This document shows positions 9,809 to 19,271 of a DNA stretch of 21,466 nucleotides, piece after piece. The stretch covers positions 1-21,466 of the forward strand of contig JASWJB010000504.1 of NCBI GenBank assembly GCA_032433595.1, in the 5' to 3' direction. The notes below the pieces were generated by a model. It did no database searches and had not been told where the DNA came from. It saw only the letters and a list, made by a program, of their open reading frames with translations. This DNA is from Conoideocrella luteorostrata. Lineage: Eukaryota > Ascomycota > Sordariomycetes > Hypocreales > Clavicipitaceae. The number at the start of each line of letters is the position of its first letter. Position 1 is the stretch's first letter. The position numbers were made by a program, and so were the translations under genes.

Positions 9809-11376
9809 ATGGGGGATTCCGGTCAAGAGCCAGGTCAGCTTGACCAGTTTCTATACACTGGTTGTGATTTGTACGTTGAAGACCTGACGCGATATCAACG
9901 CAACGGATTCCATCCGATAATCCTTGGCGACATACTCCCAAAGGCAGGCACCTGCGTCGGGAACTTAGAAAGGGAACCGCGCTATCGCATATTGCTGAAA
10001 CTCGGATACGGAGCTTTTGGCACTGTCTGGCTCGCGCGAGATCTTGTCAACAGGTAGGCATTCCCAGATGCCAGGTGATTTGATGTTAATTGCGTACTAG
10101 TCGATATGTTTCGCTCAAAATCTGCATTGGAACGGACACTCCAAACCTGGGTACAGAAGCTACGATTCTGTCCAAACTGTACAGCTCCAGAGAAGAAAAA
10201 GTGGGACGTGAGAGAATCATTCAACTTCTAGACGTGTTCACAATCGAAGGACCGAATGGATTCCACGAATGCCTGGTTACCGAAGTTATTGCCCCGCTGA
10301 GTGAGCCAGATGTCGTGCGTCGCTGCTCATTAGGAATCGTGTACCAAATCCTAGAGGGATTTGCCTTCCTTCACGGCGAGGGCATAGCTCATGGCGGTGA
10401 ATTGCAGATGTGTTCCTGTAGTATCCAAGCAGCTAATCATTTGCAGATCCGCATCTCGGCAATTTTGGAATTGCACTTCCACAGCTGGAACGATTTGACG
10501 AGAACGACATCGCCGAGTACTTTGCGAACCCCGAAATTATCCCTGTTGTCCCTCGCGATGCCTCATTTCCATTGGGCTCTCTACCGCAGTACGTGACTCC
10601 AAGCGTATCGATTGCAGCATTTTTGGAAAGCAAAAATGCCTTGCCGGCGGAGCCGACAATGTCTATCAAAATTTTTGACTTTGGGAGAGGTATGTGTGAT
10701 GACAGATAAATCCACTGACCGTCACCGACTGTACGATTAATTTTTCAAGCGCACGAGACGGACGAGAAGATCGACGCTTTGCCAGGGGGTGTACCATTGA
10801 TAGTTCGTCCCCCCGAGGTTGTAGTATTTGACAAATCTAAGGGTAGAACTGGGTCTACCTGGAGTAAATCAGCGGATATATGGGCCATCGGATGCATCGT
10901 ATGTGGTACTTGATGCTTACAATTGCAGCGCTAGTGAAGAAGATGCAGGTGTATAAGATCAAGTCCGGTGCCGACCTCGTCTCCACTTGCGGCTCGCTCA
11001 GCGACTTTCTTCTTCGAGCTGTTCAACTCGGTGGAACTCCGCCAGACGCCTGGCTTGATATTCAGAGCTTGGACAACGGCTATGTCAACGGTATGATACA
11101 TCGTCGCTTCCCTTTTTAACATCAATAGTAGAACGTGGAGCTGAAACCCGACTGGGAGACCACCTGAAGAGCTTGCCCAGCCGGGACGAGAACTGGAATA
11201 AACGCGAGGCTAGTCTTCATTCGACTGGGGACTCTCAAGAGAGGAGAGATTTATTTATTGACTTGGTCAAGAAAATGGTCGTAACGAACCCCGAAGAACG
11301 GAGTACTGCGGCGGAGATGTTGAGACACCGTGTTTTCTACAGTCGCAATCGATGCGATAGTATCGAGCAAATGTGA
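9809..11376 (+). CDS. SRPK-like protein kinase
   Basis: Six exons join in frame: 9809-10053, 10101-10396, 10447-10689, 10750-10898, 10949-11090 and 11132-11376, giving 439 aa. The introns are 47, 50, 60, 50 and 41 nt. Kinase motifs are complete: glycine loop GYGAFGTVW (66-74), lysine in VSLKI (K88), helix-C glutamate E101, catalytic loop HGDPHLGN with D181 and N186, metal-binding DFG (258-260), RPPEV as the APE equivalent (281-285) and SADIWAIGC (302-309). The catalytic loop has HGD in place of HRD, and an ~60-residue insert (about 190-250) lies before DFG, both as in the SR-protein-kinase-like families expanded in filamentous fungi. I chose the ATG at 9809 because upstream the frame opens only with GTG. 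Substrates are unknown. The intron 3 acceptor (AAG) is weaker than the others. It is intact between two relics. Confidence 0.85.
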
Positions 11377-12032
11377 CGCGGGCAAATAGAGGCAATAAAT
11401 CTAGCGAGCGGTTCAAAATCTACCACCATGATGTCCATGTCGCTGCATCGATGCTGTCGCACTAGGTCGTTCAACGGATCACAAAGACCGCCCTTCGTAG
11501 ACACTGCTAATACGGTTATCCTTGACGCTATGTAGCAAGGGCAACACATCAGAAATGACAGTTCTGCTTCTGGAGCGTCTGGGGCGTTGTTCTTGCAGCT
11601 GCGACAAACATTATAGCCGCAAGGGGTATTTACGGTGGCTCTGTCACCTTAATATTCTCTGATTTGATGTAGATTAAAATACGGAGATTTTGGGTAACCA
11701 AGTAAGTATGGTACAGCGGTAGGGCTTCGTGGACCGATTGATGCATTGGATTCAACCTAAGCTCATGCAGGGTCGACCTGCCTTACTCCGGGTTGCCTCG
11801 ATGCTTAGCAGCAGGTTCCCCAGAAATTGGTGCGTATTAGTAATGACCATGTATCTGTCTCTGGCTGGGTAACGGCCGTCGTCTGTCTCTGCCGCAGTAA
11901 AATCCTTAAGGCTTGCTCCACTAGGCACATTTCGGCTTTAGTTTTGTTGTGACTGCCTGTCCGAAGGGCCTATGCAGCAAGGTCATGGCTCGGGCCACAG
12001 GCGAGCAAGCACGCAGGAGCAGTTCCTGCACT
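11377..12032. other. No recognised gene
   Basis: A 70-codon minus-strand frame (11549-11337) overlaps the end of the kinase gene and has no known domain. The rest shows scattered stops on both strands. It is flank for the kinase (3') and for the small secreted protein (3'). Confidence 0.45.
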
Positions 12033-12275
12033 TTAAGTGGGAGAGCTAACATTGTCAGGCGTCCTTAACTTTCGCATTCTATCTGCGACTAGGGACACGG
12101 CATAGCAAGCAACGGTGCACACGCTGATTGGGCAAGCGGCATAGCGTGCAGCCCCAGCGGGCCCAGAGGCGAGAGTCGTCGCACAAGCAGCTTGGCATTC
12201 AGCGTAAGCCAAGGGCCCGGCAGCGACAGTAACAGAGAGTGCAGCAGCACCGACTGTGATAGGTGCAGTTTTCAT
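12033..12275 (-). CDS. Small secreted cysteine-containing protein (Zys3-like)
   Basis: An 80-codon single-exon frame starts with an ATG at 12275. Residues 1-25 form a good signal peptide (MKTAPITVGAAALSVTVAAG, then PLAYA), with likely cleavage after AYA. The mature part carries Cys at 27, 31, 48, 53 and 57 in small-residue-rich segments (CQAACATTLASGPAGAARYAAC). This layout resembles the small fungal secreted proteins often annotated as 'zygote-specific' (Zys3-like), which have GPLAYxxCQxxCA near the cleavage site. The polar tail after residue 64 (DRMRKLRTPDNVSSPT) looks unlike that family, so the 3' end may be changed or may be an unspliced end. The function is unknown; family membership is from memory of the pattern. 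Confidence 0.6.
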   Translation of the reverse strand: MKTAPITVGAAALSVTVAAGPLAYAECQAACATTLASGPAGAARYAACPISVCTVACYAVSLVADRMRKLRTPDNVSSPT

Positions 12276-12595
12276 CTCGATAATTAGGACTAGGTAAGTT
12301 GTTGATAGATGAATGGGTTGGATCTAACTTGATTAGGACTGCTGAGGTCTAGGTTTTTCTAATGCGCGGTAACGAGAGCGAGAAGAGCACTCACTGACCG
12401 TGTGTACTCCGTACATGACGTTGGCATGCACTCCGTATGAGCACCGGAAATTGTCATCCTAATCGGTTTCGCTCCTTCCAATTATTGGATCTGAATTGTC
12501 TATCCCTTCTTCGCACCCGCACACAAAAAATTAACGCCTGTGTATGATCCGTGCCCTGTATTCCGTATCCTCTTTGCTGTCGAAGACGTAGTTAA
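12276..12595. promoter_or_regulatory. Divergent intergenic region with two octamers
   Basis: This 320-bp stretch separates the divergently read secreted-protein gene (minus) and the Zn2Cys6 regulator (plus), so it should hold both promoters. ACTCCGTA (TACGGAGT on the other strand) occurs at 12406-12413 and 12430-12437. No TATA box is obvious. Confidence 0.45.
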
Positions 12596-13980
12596 ATGCC
12601 TCCGCGTTTGGGCTATCGCAAGTCTCGCACTGGCTGCACGCGATGCAAAGACAGGCGTGTCAAAGTAAGCATCATGCCCGTCGTATGTTTAGCGACACCG
12701 TGCCAACCAGATATTATTCTCCTAGTGCGATGAGAAAATCCCCTGCGGTGCCTGTGTGAGGCATGCCGTCGAATGCAGCCTCACCACGTCAGCCTCGCGT
12801 GCCGATGAGGCTGCAGTAGACTCTCGACGATCTGGCGGCATACCCGCGCATGTGAGTAGCCCCTGGGATTCGCGACGCATACAGTCTAATCGGATAATTC
12901 GCAGTTATAGATAGGATGGATATGTTTGCTAAATGAAATGCAACGTGATAGAATAATGCTCCCAGACCTCATCGCAGGCGACATCGCGAACTCAAACCAG
13001 CTCAACTCCCTCAAACCCCCTCCGTCACAACAGACCCAGCATCCAGCGCAGCCACCTCAAACAGACAAATAGATGACGACCCTTTCCCATATCTCAACTC
13101 TCTATTCTCATCTGCGGGCTCACCGGATTCTTTAACATGGGTCGACCTCGAACTCATGCATCACTTCACAGCCACAACCTGGCAAACCCTCCCCAAGGGC
13201 TACCAGCGCCAGGAAGTATGGCAGATTGCAGTCCCAAAGCTAGCACTAGAATACGACTTCGTTATGCATCAGGTGCTAGCTATCTCCGCCTACCACCTAG
13301 CGCACCTGTCTCCTGTCCGCCAAACCGCACTCGTTATACGCGCATCTCAGCATCAGAACCTCGCGATTCGGGGTCTTCGTACTGTTCTCCCCGTCATTTC
13401 CGATACGAACTGTCACGCAGCATTTGCCGTGGCCTCTTTGCTGTCAATCGGGGCGTTTTCATCGTCATCAGGGAAGCTGGCACAGCCAGGCCAACCCAAT
13501 GTAGACATGTTGCTGGAGGTGTTTCTCTTGATACGCGGGATGCATCATATCCTCAAAGAGTATGAGCATGTTATTGCAGAGGGGCCGATCGGCAAGATCC
13601 TGCAGCAAACAAACCGCAGTGGTGTAGAGTCAGCACAGTTGCGAAATGTTGTCCACGAGCTGGAGTCGGTGGCGATGGATTGTTCGAGAGGGGGCAATGC
13701 GGAAGGAGAAACCAGAGTCGCGGCGTTGATTCTTGTGAAGTGGATAAAATGTGCCGTGGGATATGCAGAGGATCCAGAGCTAAGGGTAACTATGACGTGG
13801 CCGCTCGATCTGACCGAAGGGTTTTTGAGCCTTTTGCGTAGCCGTGAGCCATGTGCGGTGAGAGTACTCTTGATATATTGCGTGTTAATGGAGACTGCAG
13901 GTTCGGGAAACTGGTATATGGCTGGATGGGGACGTTCTGTTAAGGCGTCTTTGGGTGATGCCGATTCAATGTGTAGTTGA
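12596..13980 (+). CDS. Zn2Cys6 transcription factor (Upc2-like group)
   Basis: Three exons join in frame: 12596-12664, 12726-12851 and 12952-13980, giving 407 aa. Intron 1 is 61 nt (GTAAGC donor, CCTAG acceptor). Intron 2 is 100 nt (GTGAGT donor, GCTAAA branch, GATAG acceptor). The binuclear zinc cluster has ligands C14, C17, C24, C30, C33 and C40 in the spacing C-x2-C-x6-C-x5-C-x2-C-x6-C, with intron 1 right before C24, a position I recall as common in fungal members. After a linker, DPFPYLNSLFSS and DLELMHHFTATTWQTLP open the activation/effector region, with AISAYHLAHLSP as in the Upc2-like sterol-uptake-type regulators. It probably binds DNA as a dimer in the nucleus. More acceptor-like sites nearby (12904, 12977) would break the frame. 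The last ~13 residues may be out of frame (see findings). The gene is convergent with the carboxylesterase relic. Confidence 0.8.
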
Positions 13981-14161
13981 TCCCACGTAAACTTTGACCT
14001 GAATACACTCGGGATGTGGAAGGACAGTACATATGCAACGCTGCGTCTCGATTTCATTCTCTGCGCTTTGTGTTTAAATAAAGGAGCATTCCCCTCTGAA
14101 CAACTGCAATAGCTCATAATGGTTAGGTATCTGCAATCCTAACCACCCATCTTGCAGTTTC

Positions 14162-15831
14162 TCAAACACGGAAAACAATGCCCTTGCATCTTTTCACTCT
14201 GATAGACTCATGCCCCTGACCCCCCACCCCAACAATTGTCTCAAAGCCATCGGCCGTGATATTCACCCATGTAGGTGACTCATGGCCATTGGAGCTATAT
14301 TCCGGCTAACCTTCCATGGCTTGTCTCAAGGCAAACCGTCACAGATGCCTCTGATACTGCACAACCACGACGGCACCACCGACTTGTCAACAGTGGCAAT
14401 AACCTTGTTGAAGAAGTGGTAACCCAGGTCGTCCTCATGTAAGGTATGTGGAATAGACTGGTGGTATCGATATGACTCATCTGGCGGTCACATTACCTGC
14501 CGATATGCAGGGCTTATTACGTCAGTCCGTATTATCTCTGCTGGTCCAATAGGTAGCCGCAAGATAGGAATAACATTCGTATATGATTTCTTCATAAAAC
14601 TCATTAAAGGTTGTTTGTGGGAGAGTTTCGCTCAATGGCTTGGGAGATAGGCCCGCATCGTTGCTATATAGCTGCTGCGTAGTATTAATGGTCGAATTAC
14701 TTGGTTGTGTGGGCGAACTGTACGACAATGTTCGCCCATGAAGCGTTTGCGGGATTGCTGATGCCGTTATTCCTCATGCCTCCTGCAATGACTCTGTTGA
14801 CGTTGCTGTGCTCTCGACGAGGATCGCTAGTATCTGCGAGCACTCATTCAGGAATTTCGCGAACCTGATGTCTATCATCGATGATGGGTCGCAGTCCAAT
14901 GCTTGGGCCTCCAAAGTCGCCGCCTACCCGGTCGAGCATCCAGGAGGCGTTTGCTCTGGTCATTATATCGGTGGGTGTTCTATTCAAGCAGGCCACGTCA
15001 GAGCAGATAGACGTTGTACATGTCTGTCATTTCCTTGGAGCGATTCACATGAGGTTTATAGCCTAGCGATGATAGGATTGCCTGACCGAACGGTACGTTT
15101 TTGCCTTGTGCATCTACTGCAAGCAAGTGTTCAACGATACTACTGCCAGCGGACTGACCCATGACACTTACTTTAGCCGGGTCACAGCCAAACATGTAAA
15201 TGTACTAGTTCGCGCATTTGAGGCCCTCCCATGCATCGTATAGCCCCCCGCTGGGTGTCATTAACGGCTCTGTGTCGGAGCTCACCCGCCCCGGTGGACC
15301 AAGTCGGTAATTAGAGGCAACGACGACAAACCTATTGTCCTGAGTCATGTCATCAAGCAAGGCGGCCGGGTTGTCGCCCGTGTCCTTGACGCCCAAGAAG
15401 TATCCGCCTCCGTGCAGCCAGTGTAGGAGAGGGACACCGGTTCCTGTGGATGCAGGCGACAGACCTTCAGAAACTATGATATCCAGGAAAAGAAAATCCC
15501 CGCTGCCCCAGGTAGTACCATTAATACCTGGCGGGTCGGCTAACCAAGCAGGTACTGTCCGGATGCAATTGGTGCTGTTAGATGGAACATGGCCGTTTTG
15601 GACACCGTCAAAGCTGCGGCTGGTGTATCAGGCGCTGAAAAGCGCGGGTCACCCACATACGGTGGCTAACCGAAGCAGATGTTGCGTTGCATAGGAAATA
15701 CCGTGCTTGGCGGTTGTGTTTACGAAGGTTGGGGTGTGACGCGTACAGCCCAAATCTATGAAAGGGAAGGACGAGGCTGCAGTGATTGGGCTGGCACTTG
15801 TGGTAGAGGTCACGACCGCCAAATGCAGCAT
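14162..15831 (-). pseudogene. Type-B carboxylesterase, broken
   Basis: On the minus strand from about 15831: a hydrophobic leader (MLHLAVVTSTTSAS), then TPTFVNTTAKHGISYA. A frameshift near 15690 and a TAG follow, then RFSAPDTPAAAL, GDFLFLDIIVS (normally with Cys), the oxyanion-hole motif WLHGGGYF, VVVASNYRLG, and a TAG at 15207-15205. Then come the nucleophile elbow GQSAGSS (Ser codon 15153-15151) and VDAQGKNVPFGQAILSS. After a further shift: MTRANASWM, DFGGPSIGLRPIIDD, VIAGGMRNNGISNPANASW, LSETLPQTTFNEFYEE, and finally HEDDLGYHFFN, holding the histidine region. The family C-terminus continues in a shifted frame to the stop at 14162-14164. Almost the full length of a ~550-residue secreted esterase is traceable, with several stops and shifts. 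An ATG at 15924 in the same frame is an alternative start. No functional product is expected. Confidence 0.85.
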
Positions 15832-17370
15832 CCACACGACAAACCGATGTAGGCAATTGCAGAGTGCGGGTGTTTGGCGTTTGACGTCTGAGAGGTGGGC
15901 GATGGTATTATTGTTTTCGTCCATGAAAGACGATGCGTTGCGTGTTGGTGAGTTCTCATTGATAGCGACAGCATATTGGATACGCGCATAGTTCCATGCC
16001 GTAAGTTGCCAAGATACCCTCAAGACGAACAGTGCATTGTCCTTGAGATCTCGGGTAACAATAGCAAAATAACGAAAAATATGACACAGAAGAGCACAAG
16101 AAAAGAACAAGAAGAAGAAAAGAAAGAGAGAAAGAAAAAAAAGGGGGGGGGAGAAATGTGAGTGGCAAGGACAGCAAGAGAACAGGAGCAAGAGCAACGA
16201 TAACAGAAGCCGAGCCGTAGGATTAACGAGGTGACAGACGGGTAACGATGTTAGATTAAAGGCATAGAGAGGCTCATATGGCATTGACGAGGCTTGCCAC
16301 TTGGCTTTCAACTTGCAGCTATAATGCTCTACCACTGTTATGTATCAGGCATGGCGGAATAGTGTCAGGGCGGAATTGCCGCGGAGGCATTAGTTGAGAA
16401 GAACTTTTCCCTTTTCGGGACTTAACACTATAGTAGGAGGAGGATTAATCTTTAAAACTCGACGATGCACTTTGTTACTAACTTGTAAAGCGTCAAGTAT
16501 GTCAACGGTCCGTGCACCGTCGGGTTTGTCTCCGTAGCCCCTGAGTCGATATTCTACGTCGAGTCTCGTGAAAATGTTCAAACCTGCAGGGCTAATCGCA
16601 ACACTAAGTGAAGCCGCGCCAAGATCTCTCCCGTTTTTGCTAAGAGAAAATAAAATAAATCAAGACTCTGAAAGGAAGGAGAAATCGCCACGACTTCTTT
16701 CCGACTAATCTATGGAAATACCATGTAAGCTAGGGTTTACCTGGTCAATTGTCAACTCGCGGACTACATCCTCCACATCTGGCCCGCGTGACGTGGCAAT
16801 GCTTGCATATTCAGCGATAATTTTCAGAGCCTTTTTTTCACTGAGTTTGCGCCGTCGAGTATTCCACCGTCCTACGTTGCGCACGATCTATCTGACTAGG
16901 AGAAGCGGAGATGTGTTCTACAATACTATTCCTCCTCCTGCAAGCACGACTTGCGTCACTATCACCGGCCACCGGACGCCTGACAAGGGTTATCGGTGGA
17001 CTAGTCTTAGTTCGGGTTGCATGGCCGTATGGGAATCTCCGACCACTCAGCCCTGCACTGATTGCGGCATTGGGCGTCGGTGATCAAACTGACCAGCCCA
17101 AAATCACATCCCTGGCACGGCATGCTGTCCGTTTGCGAGATATTAACCCCTGCCTATCACATGAAGTGAGCAACAACTCAGCCAACAACAAACACCGCAA
17201 GGGCCAGCTGGATGTCCGACTGACTTGTGGTGGTTTAAGACCATTCGGGGATGTCACCCGCTTGTTTAATTACATTTCATATAAGCGAGGCTTGGAAAAT
17301 GGGCTCGTAACTATTTTTCTGTAAAGCCACACCTCGCTCGATCACCTACCTAGTCTCGCGGGATGAAATA
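15832..17370. other. Long stretch with no recognised gene
   Basis: Apart from the purine tract, open frames here have no known domain. A minus-strand frame of about 80 codons (upstream-open, stop at 16390) reads evenly (GDKPDGARTVDILDALQVS) but lacks an ATG and a family. A 137-codon plus frame (16911-17324) overlaps another frame and is not recognised either. Confidence 0.4.
16109..16156 (+). repeat. 48-nt homopurine tract
   Basis: The plus strand has only A and G for 48 nt, including a run of eight A followed directly by nine G. The opposite strand is pure pyrimidine and produces the very hydrophobic frame seen there, which I regard as an artefact of composition. Such tracts can form triplex or slipped DNA and are prone to sequencing error. 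Confidence 0.9.
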
Positions 17371-17392
17371 TATGCGAGGCAAAACTCGCATA
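17371..17392. repeat. 8-bp inverted repeat
   Basis: TATGCGAG and CTCGCATA form perfect arms around a 6-nt loop (GCAAAA). It lies about 65 bp before the larger palindrome and may be part of the same element. Confidence 0.7.
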
Positions 17393-17456
17393 GTAAAGAC
17401 GGCCGATGTTTACACAATGCAACGCCATAGAACGGGAGCATTTCCAAGATGGGACT

Positions 17457-17545
17457 CCGGCATGCGGGTGGAAAATTACACGACCCCTCGGTCCGCCCAG
17501 CCACAGTGACCGAGGGGTCGTGTAATGCTTCACCCGCCTGCCCGG
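17457..17545. repeat. Long imperfect palindrome, MITE-like or paired terminal repeats
   Basis: The core is a perfect 19-bp inverted repeat: ATTACACGACCCCTCGGTC at 17475-17493 and its complement at 17508-17526, with a 14-nt spacer. Outer arms continue after a 4-nt mismatch: GCGGGTG (17464-17470) pairs with CACCCGC (17531-17537), and CCGG ends lie at 17457 and 17542 with one bulge. I see no clear target-site duplication. It could be a miniature inverted-repeat element or paired ends left by an excised transposon. Confidence 0.75.
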
Positions 17546-17697
17546 ATACCAAAGGAGTTAGTTTATATGGATGGATGGGACGGCACGTGCCTAACCAACC
17601 GGATCAGATAGCTGTTCCTGGTCATGGTGCTACCACCGGCCCCCACAATTAGATCTTTCTCGCAATCTCAGACCGTGTTCCCGGACAAGCGAGGTGG

Positions 17698-17770
17698 TAC
17701 TCGATAGTCTAGTGGTTTATAATGCCGGTCTAAAGATGTGTACGGAGCAATCCCGTTCAATCCCCCGAGA
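17698..17770 (+). other. tRNA-like box A and box B, degenerate
   Basis: TAGTCTAGTGG (17705-17715) fits the pol III box A consensus TRGYNNARNGG, and GTTCAATCC (17755-17763) fits box B GTTCRANNC, 40 nt apart as in a tRNA gene. The stems do not pair: the T-stem has three mismatches and the acceptor does not close. I call it a tRNA relic or tRNA-derived SINE head, not a working tRNA. Confidence 0.4.
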
Positions 17771-17840
17771 AGTGCGGAGCAGTCGGCTAGTTCCACTGCG
17801 ATCGTGGGTTGGGCATGTGACGAGATGTAAACGCTAAAAG

Positions 17841-17847
17841 TATAAAG
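17841..17847 (+). promoter_or_regulatory. TATA-like box of the lipase gene
   Basis: TATAAAG lies 78 bp upstream of the lipase ATG at 17925, a usual distance for a fungal core promoter with a short leader. Confidence 0.5.
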
Positions 17848-17924
17848 ATAGCAGTAATGCTTCCAGAGTTGGCTGCTAACGTCTGGAGCTAGCAGCTTAC
17901 AAACTCCCAGTGACAAAAGTCGCC

Positions 17925-19271
17925 ATGTATTTGGTGGCAGCTCTGCTCGTGGCGCTCCCCTTTGTATCGTCTGCGCCAGCTATGGTGCTAGAAGAGAGGC
18001 TTACACCAATTCTTCCGAGCCAAGACGTCTTCTATGCTGTGCCTGACAATTTGGAGTCCTTCAAGCCAGGCACGATTCTGCAGCATAGAAAACCGCCAGC
18101 CCCAATTGCCGCATTTGGTGTCTCAAAGGCCAACATAAAGGATAGTCATCAAATACTCTACAGAACAACGGACAGTCATGACAACGCCACGGCGACAGTT
18201 CTCACGGTCCTGGTACCACACAACGCCGACTACACCAAAGTGATGTCATATCAAGTGGCTGAGGATGCGCCTTCTCTTGATTGCGCCCCTTCCTACGCCC
18301 TGCAACTGGCTTCTGCGGCAGGTGGTCCATTGGGTACGATCATCACCCAGGCCGAGATGCTCTTGATTGAAGCTGTCCTTGAACAAGGATGGATTGTCAT
18401 TGTGCCAGATTTTCAGGGGCCTAAAGGAGCTTTTCTGGCCAACAAACTCGCCGGGCAAGCTATACTAGACGGAATAAGGGCGGCATCGCAATCCTTCAGC
18501 TATACAGGAATTGCTGAGCGGCCAACAGTTGCCATGTGGGGTTATTCCGGAGGAGGCATCACCAGTGCGTGGGCGGCCGAGCTGCAGCCAATCTATGCGC
18601 CGGAGCTTGAAATAGCTGGTGCTGCTGTTGGAGGCATCGAACCCAACATAAGGACAGCGGTGGACGAAATCAACCGCGGCCCATTCGCAGGTCTTATTGC
18701 TGCAGGCATGATCGGCCTCTCCAACGAGTACCCCGCGCTGGCCGATCGGATGATTCAGGATCTGAAACCGGAGCACCGCAAAGATTTTGACAAGATGAAG
18801 AGGCAGTGCCTTACAGCAAACGCTGTCGAATTCGCCTTCAAGGATGTTAAATCCATGTTCAAAGACGGATTCATAACGTCTCCTGCGAATTTGGACATCA
18901 TCGAGGCCAACGCTTTGGGGAAAGCAGCCCCGAAAATGCCAATTTTTCTGTACAAGTCAGTATTTGATGAAGTTAGCCCGATACAAGAGACTGATGATGT
19001 TTATGAATTTTACTGTTCTCACGGCACGCCAGTGCAGTACGAACGTGATATGTTGTCAGAGCATGGAGTTGCGGCGGTGACTGGCGCACCGAGAGCATTG
19101 TCGTTTCTAATTGATGTGATGAACGGGCGTAGGCCAGTTACAAAGTGTTCCCGAAAGACGGTTATTTCGTCGCTGTTGGATTTCCAGGCGGCAAAGGTTC
19201 TCCCGGGATTTATACTAGATACTTTGTTGGACTTGCTGGGGAAGCCAATTGGGCCGTCTTTCTTTGGGTAA
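17925..19271 (+). CDS. Secreted lipase (fungal LIP family, CALA-like)
   Basis: This is a single uninterrupted frame of 448 aa. The frame is open five codons further up only to a GTG, so the ATG at 17925 is the start. Residues 1-17 are a signal peptide (MYLVAALLVALPFVSSA). The family is the secretory lipase group that includes Candida LIP proteins and C. antarctica lipase A. The alpha/beta-hydrolase triad can be placed as Ser208 in GYSGGG, Asp348 in SVFDEVSP and His380 in SEHGVAA. Cys120/Cys295 and Cys364/Cys408 are likely disulphide pairs. It should hydrolyse triacylglycerols or esters outside the cell. It is the cleanest gene in the window, with no stop, shift or intron, and has a TATA-like box upstream. 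Its neighbours are relics, so it is either under selection or recently arrived. Confidence 0.92.
   Translation: MYLVAALLVALPFVSSAPAMVLEERLTPILPSQDVFYAVPDNLESFKPGTILQHRKPPAPIAAFGVSKANIKDSHQILYRTTDSHDNATATVLTVLVPHNADYTKVMSYQVAEDAPSLDCAPSYALQLASAAGGPLGTIITQAEMLLIEAVLEQGWIVIVPDFQGPKGAFLANKLAGQAILDGIRAASQSFSYTGIAERPTVAMWGYSGGGITSAWAAELQPIYAPELEIAGAAVGGIEPNIRTAVDEINRGPFAGLIAAGMIGLSNEYPALADRMIQDLKPEHRKDFDKMKRQCLTANAVEFAFKDVKSMFKDGFITSPANLDIIEANALGKAAPKMPIFLYKSVFDEVSPIQETDDVYEFYCSHGTPVQYERDMLSEHGVAAVTGAPRALSFLIDVMNGRRPVTKCSRKTVISSLLDFQAAKVLPGFILDTLLDLLGKPIGPSFFG

Noticed and set aside
12852..12977. 126-nt version of intron 2 in the Zn2Cys6 gene
   Set aside because: The acceptor at 12977 puts exon 3 out of frame; the acceptor at 12951 keeps it in frame.
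14808..15164. 118-codon plus-strand frame
   Set aside because: It is the antisense shadow of the carboxylesterase relic, whose motifs are on the minus strand.
15956..16335. Very hydrophobic minus-strand frame (Leu/Phe-rich)
   Set aside because: It is produced by the polypyrimidine complement of the 16109-16156 purine tract; low complexity, not a membrane protein.
17346..17652. Opposing frames sharing the peptide HDPSV..TEGSCN
   Set aside because: The similarity is created by the palindrome being read on both strands, not by homologous genes.
17698..17770. Functional tRNA gene
   Set aside because: The T-stem and acceptor stem do not pair, so it is at most a relic.
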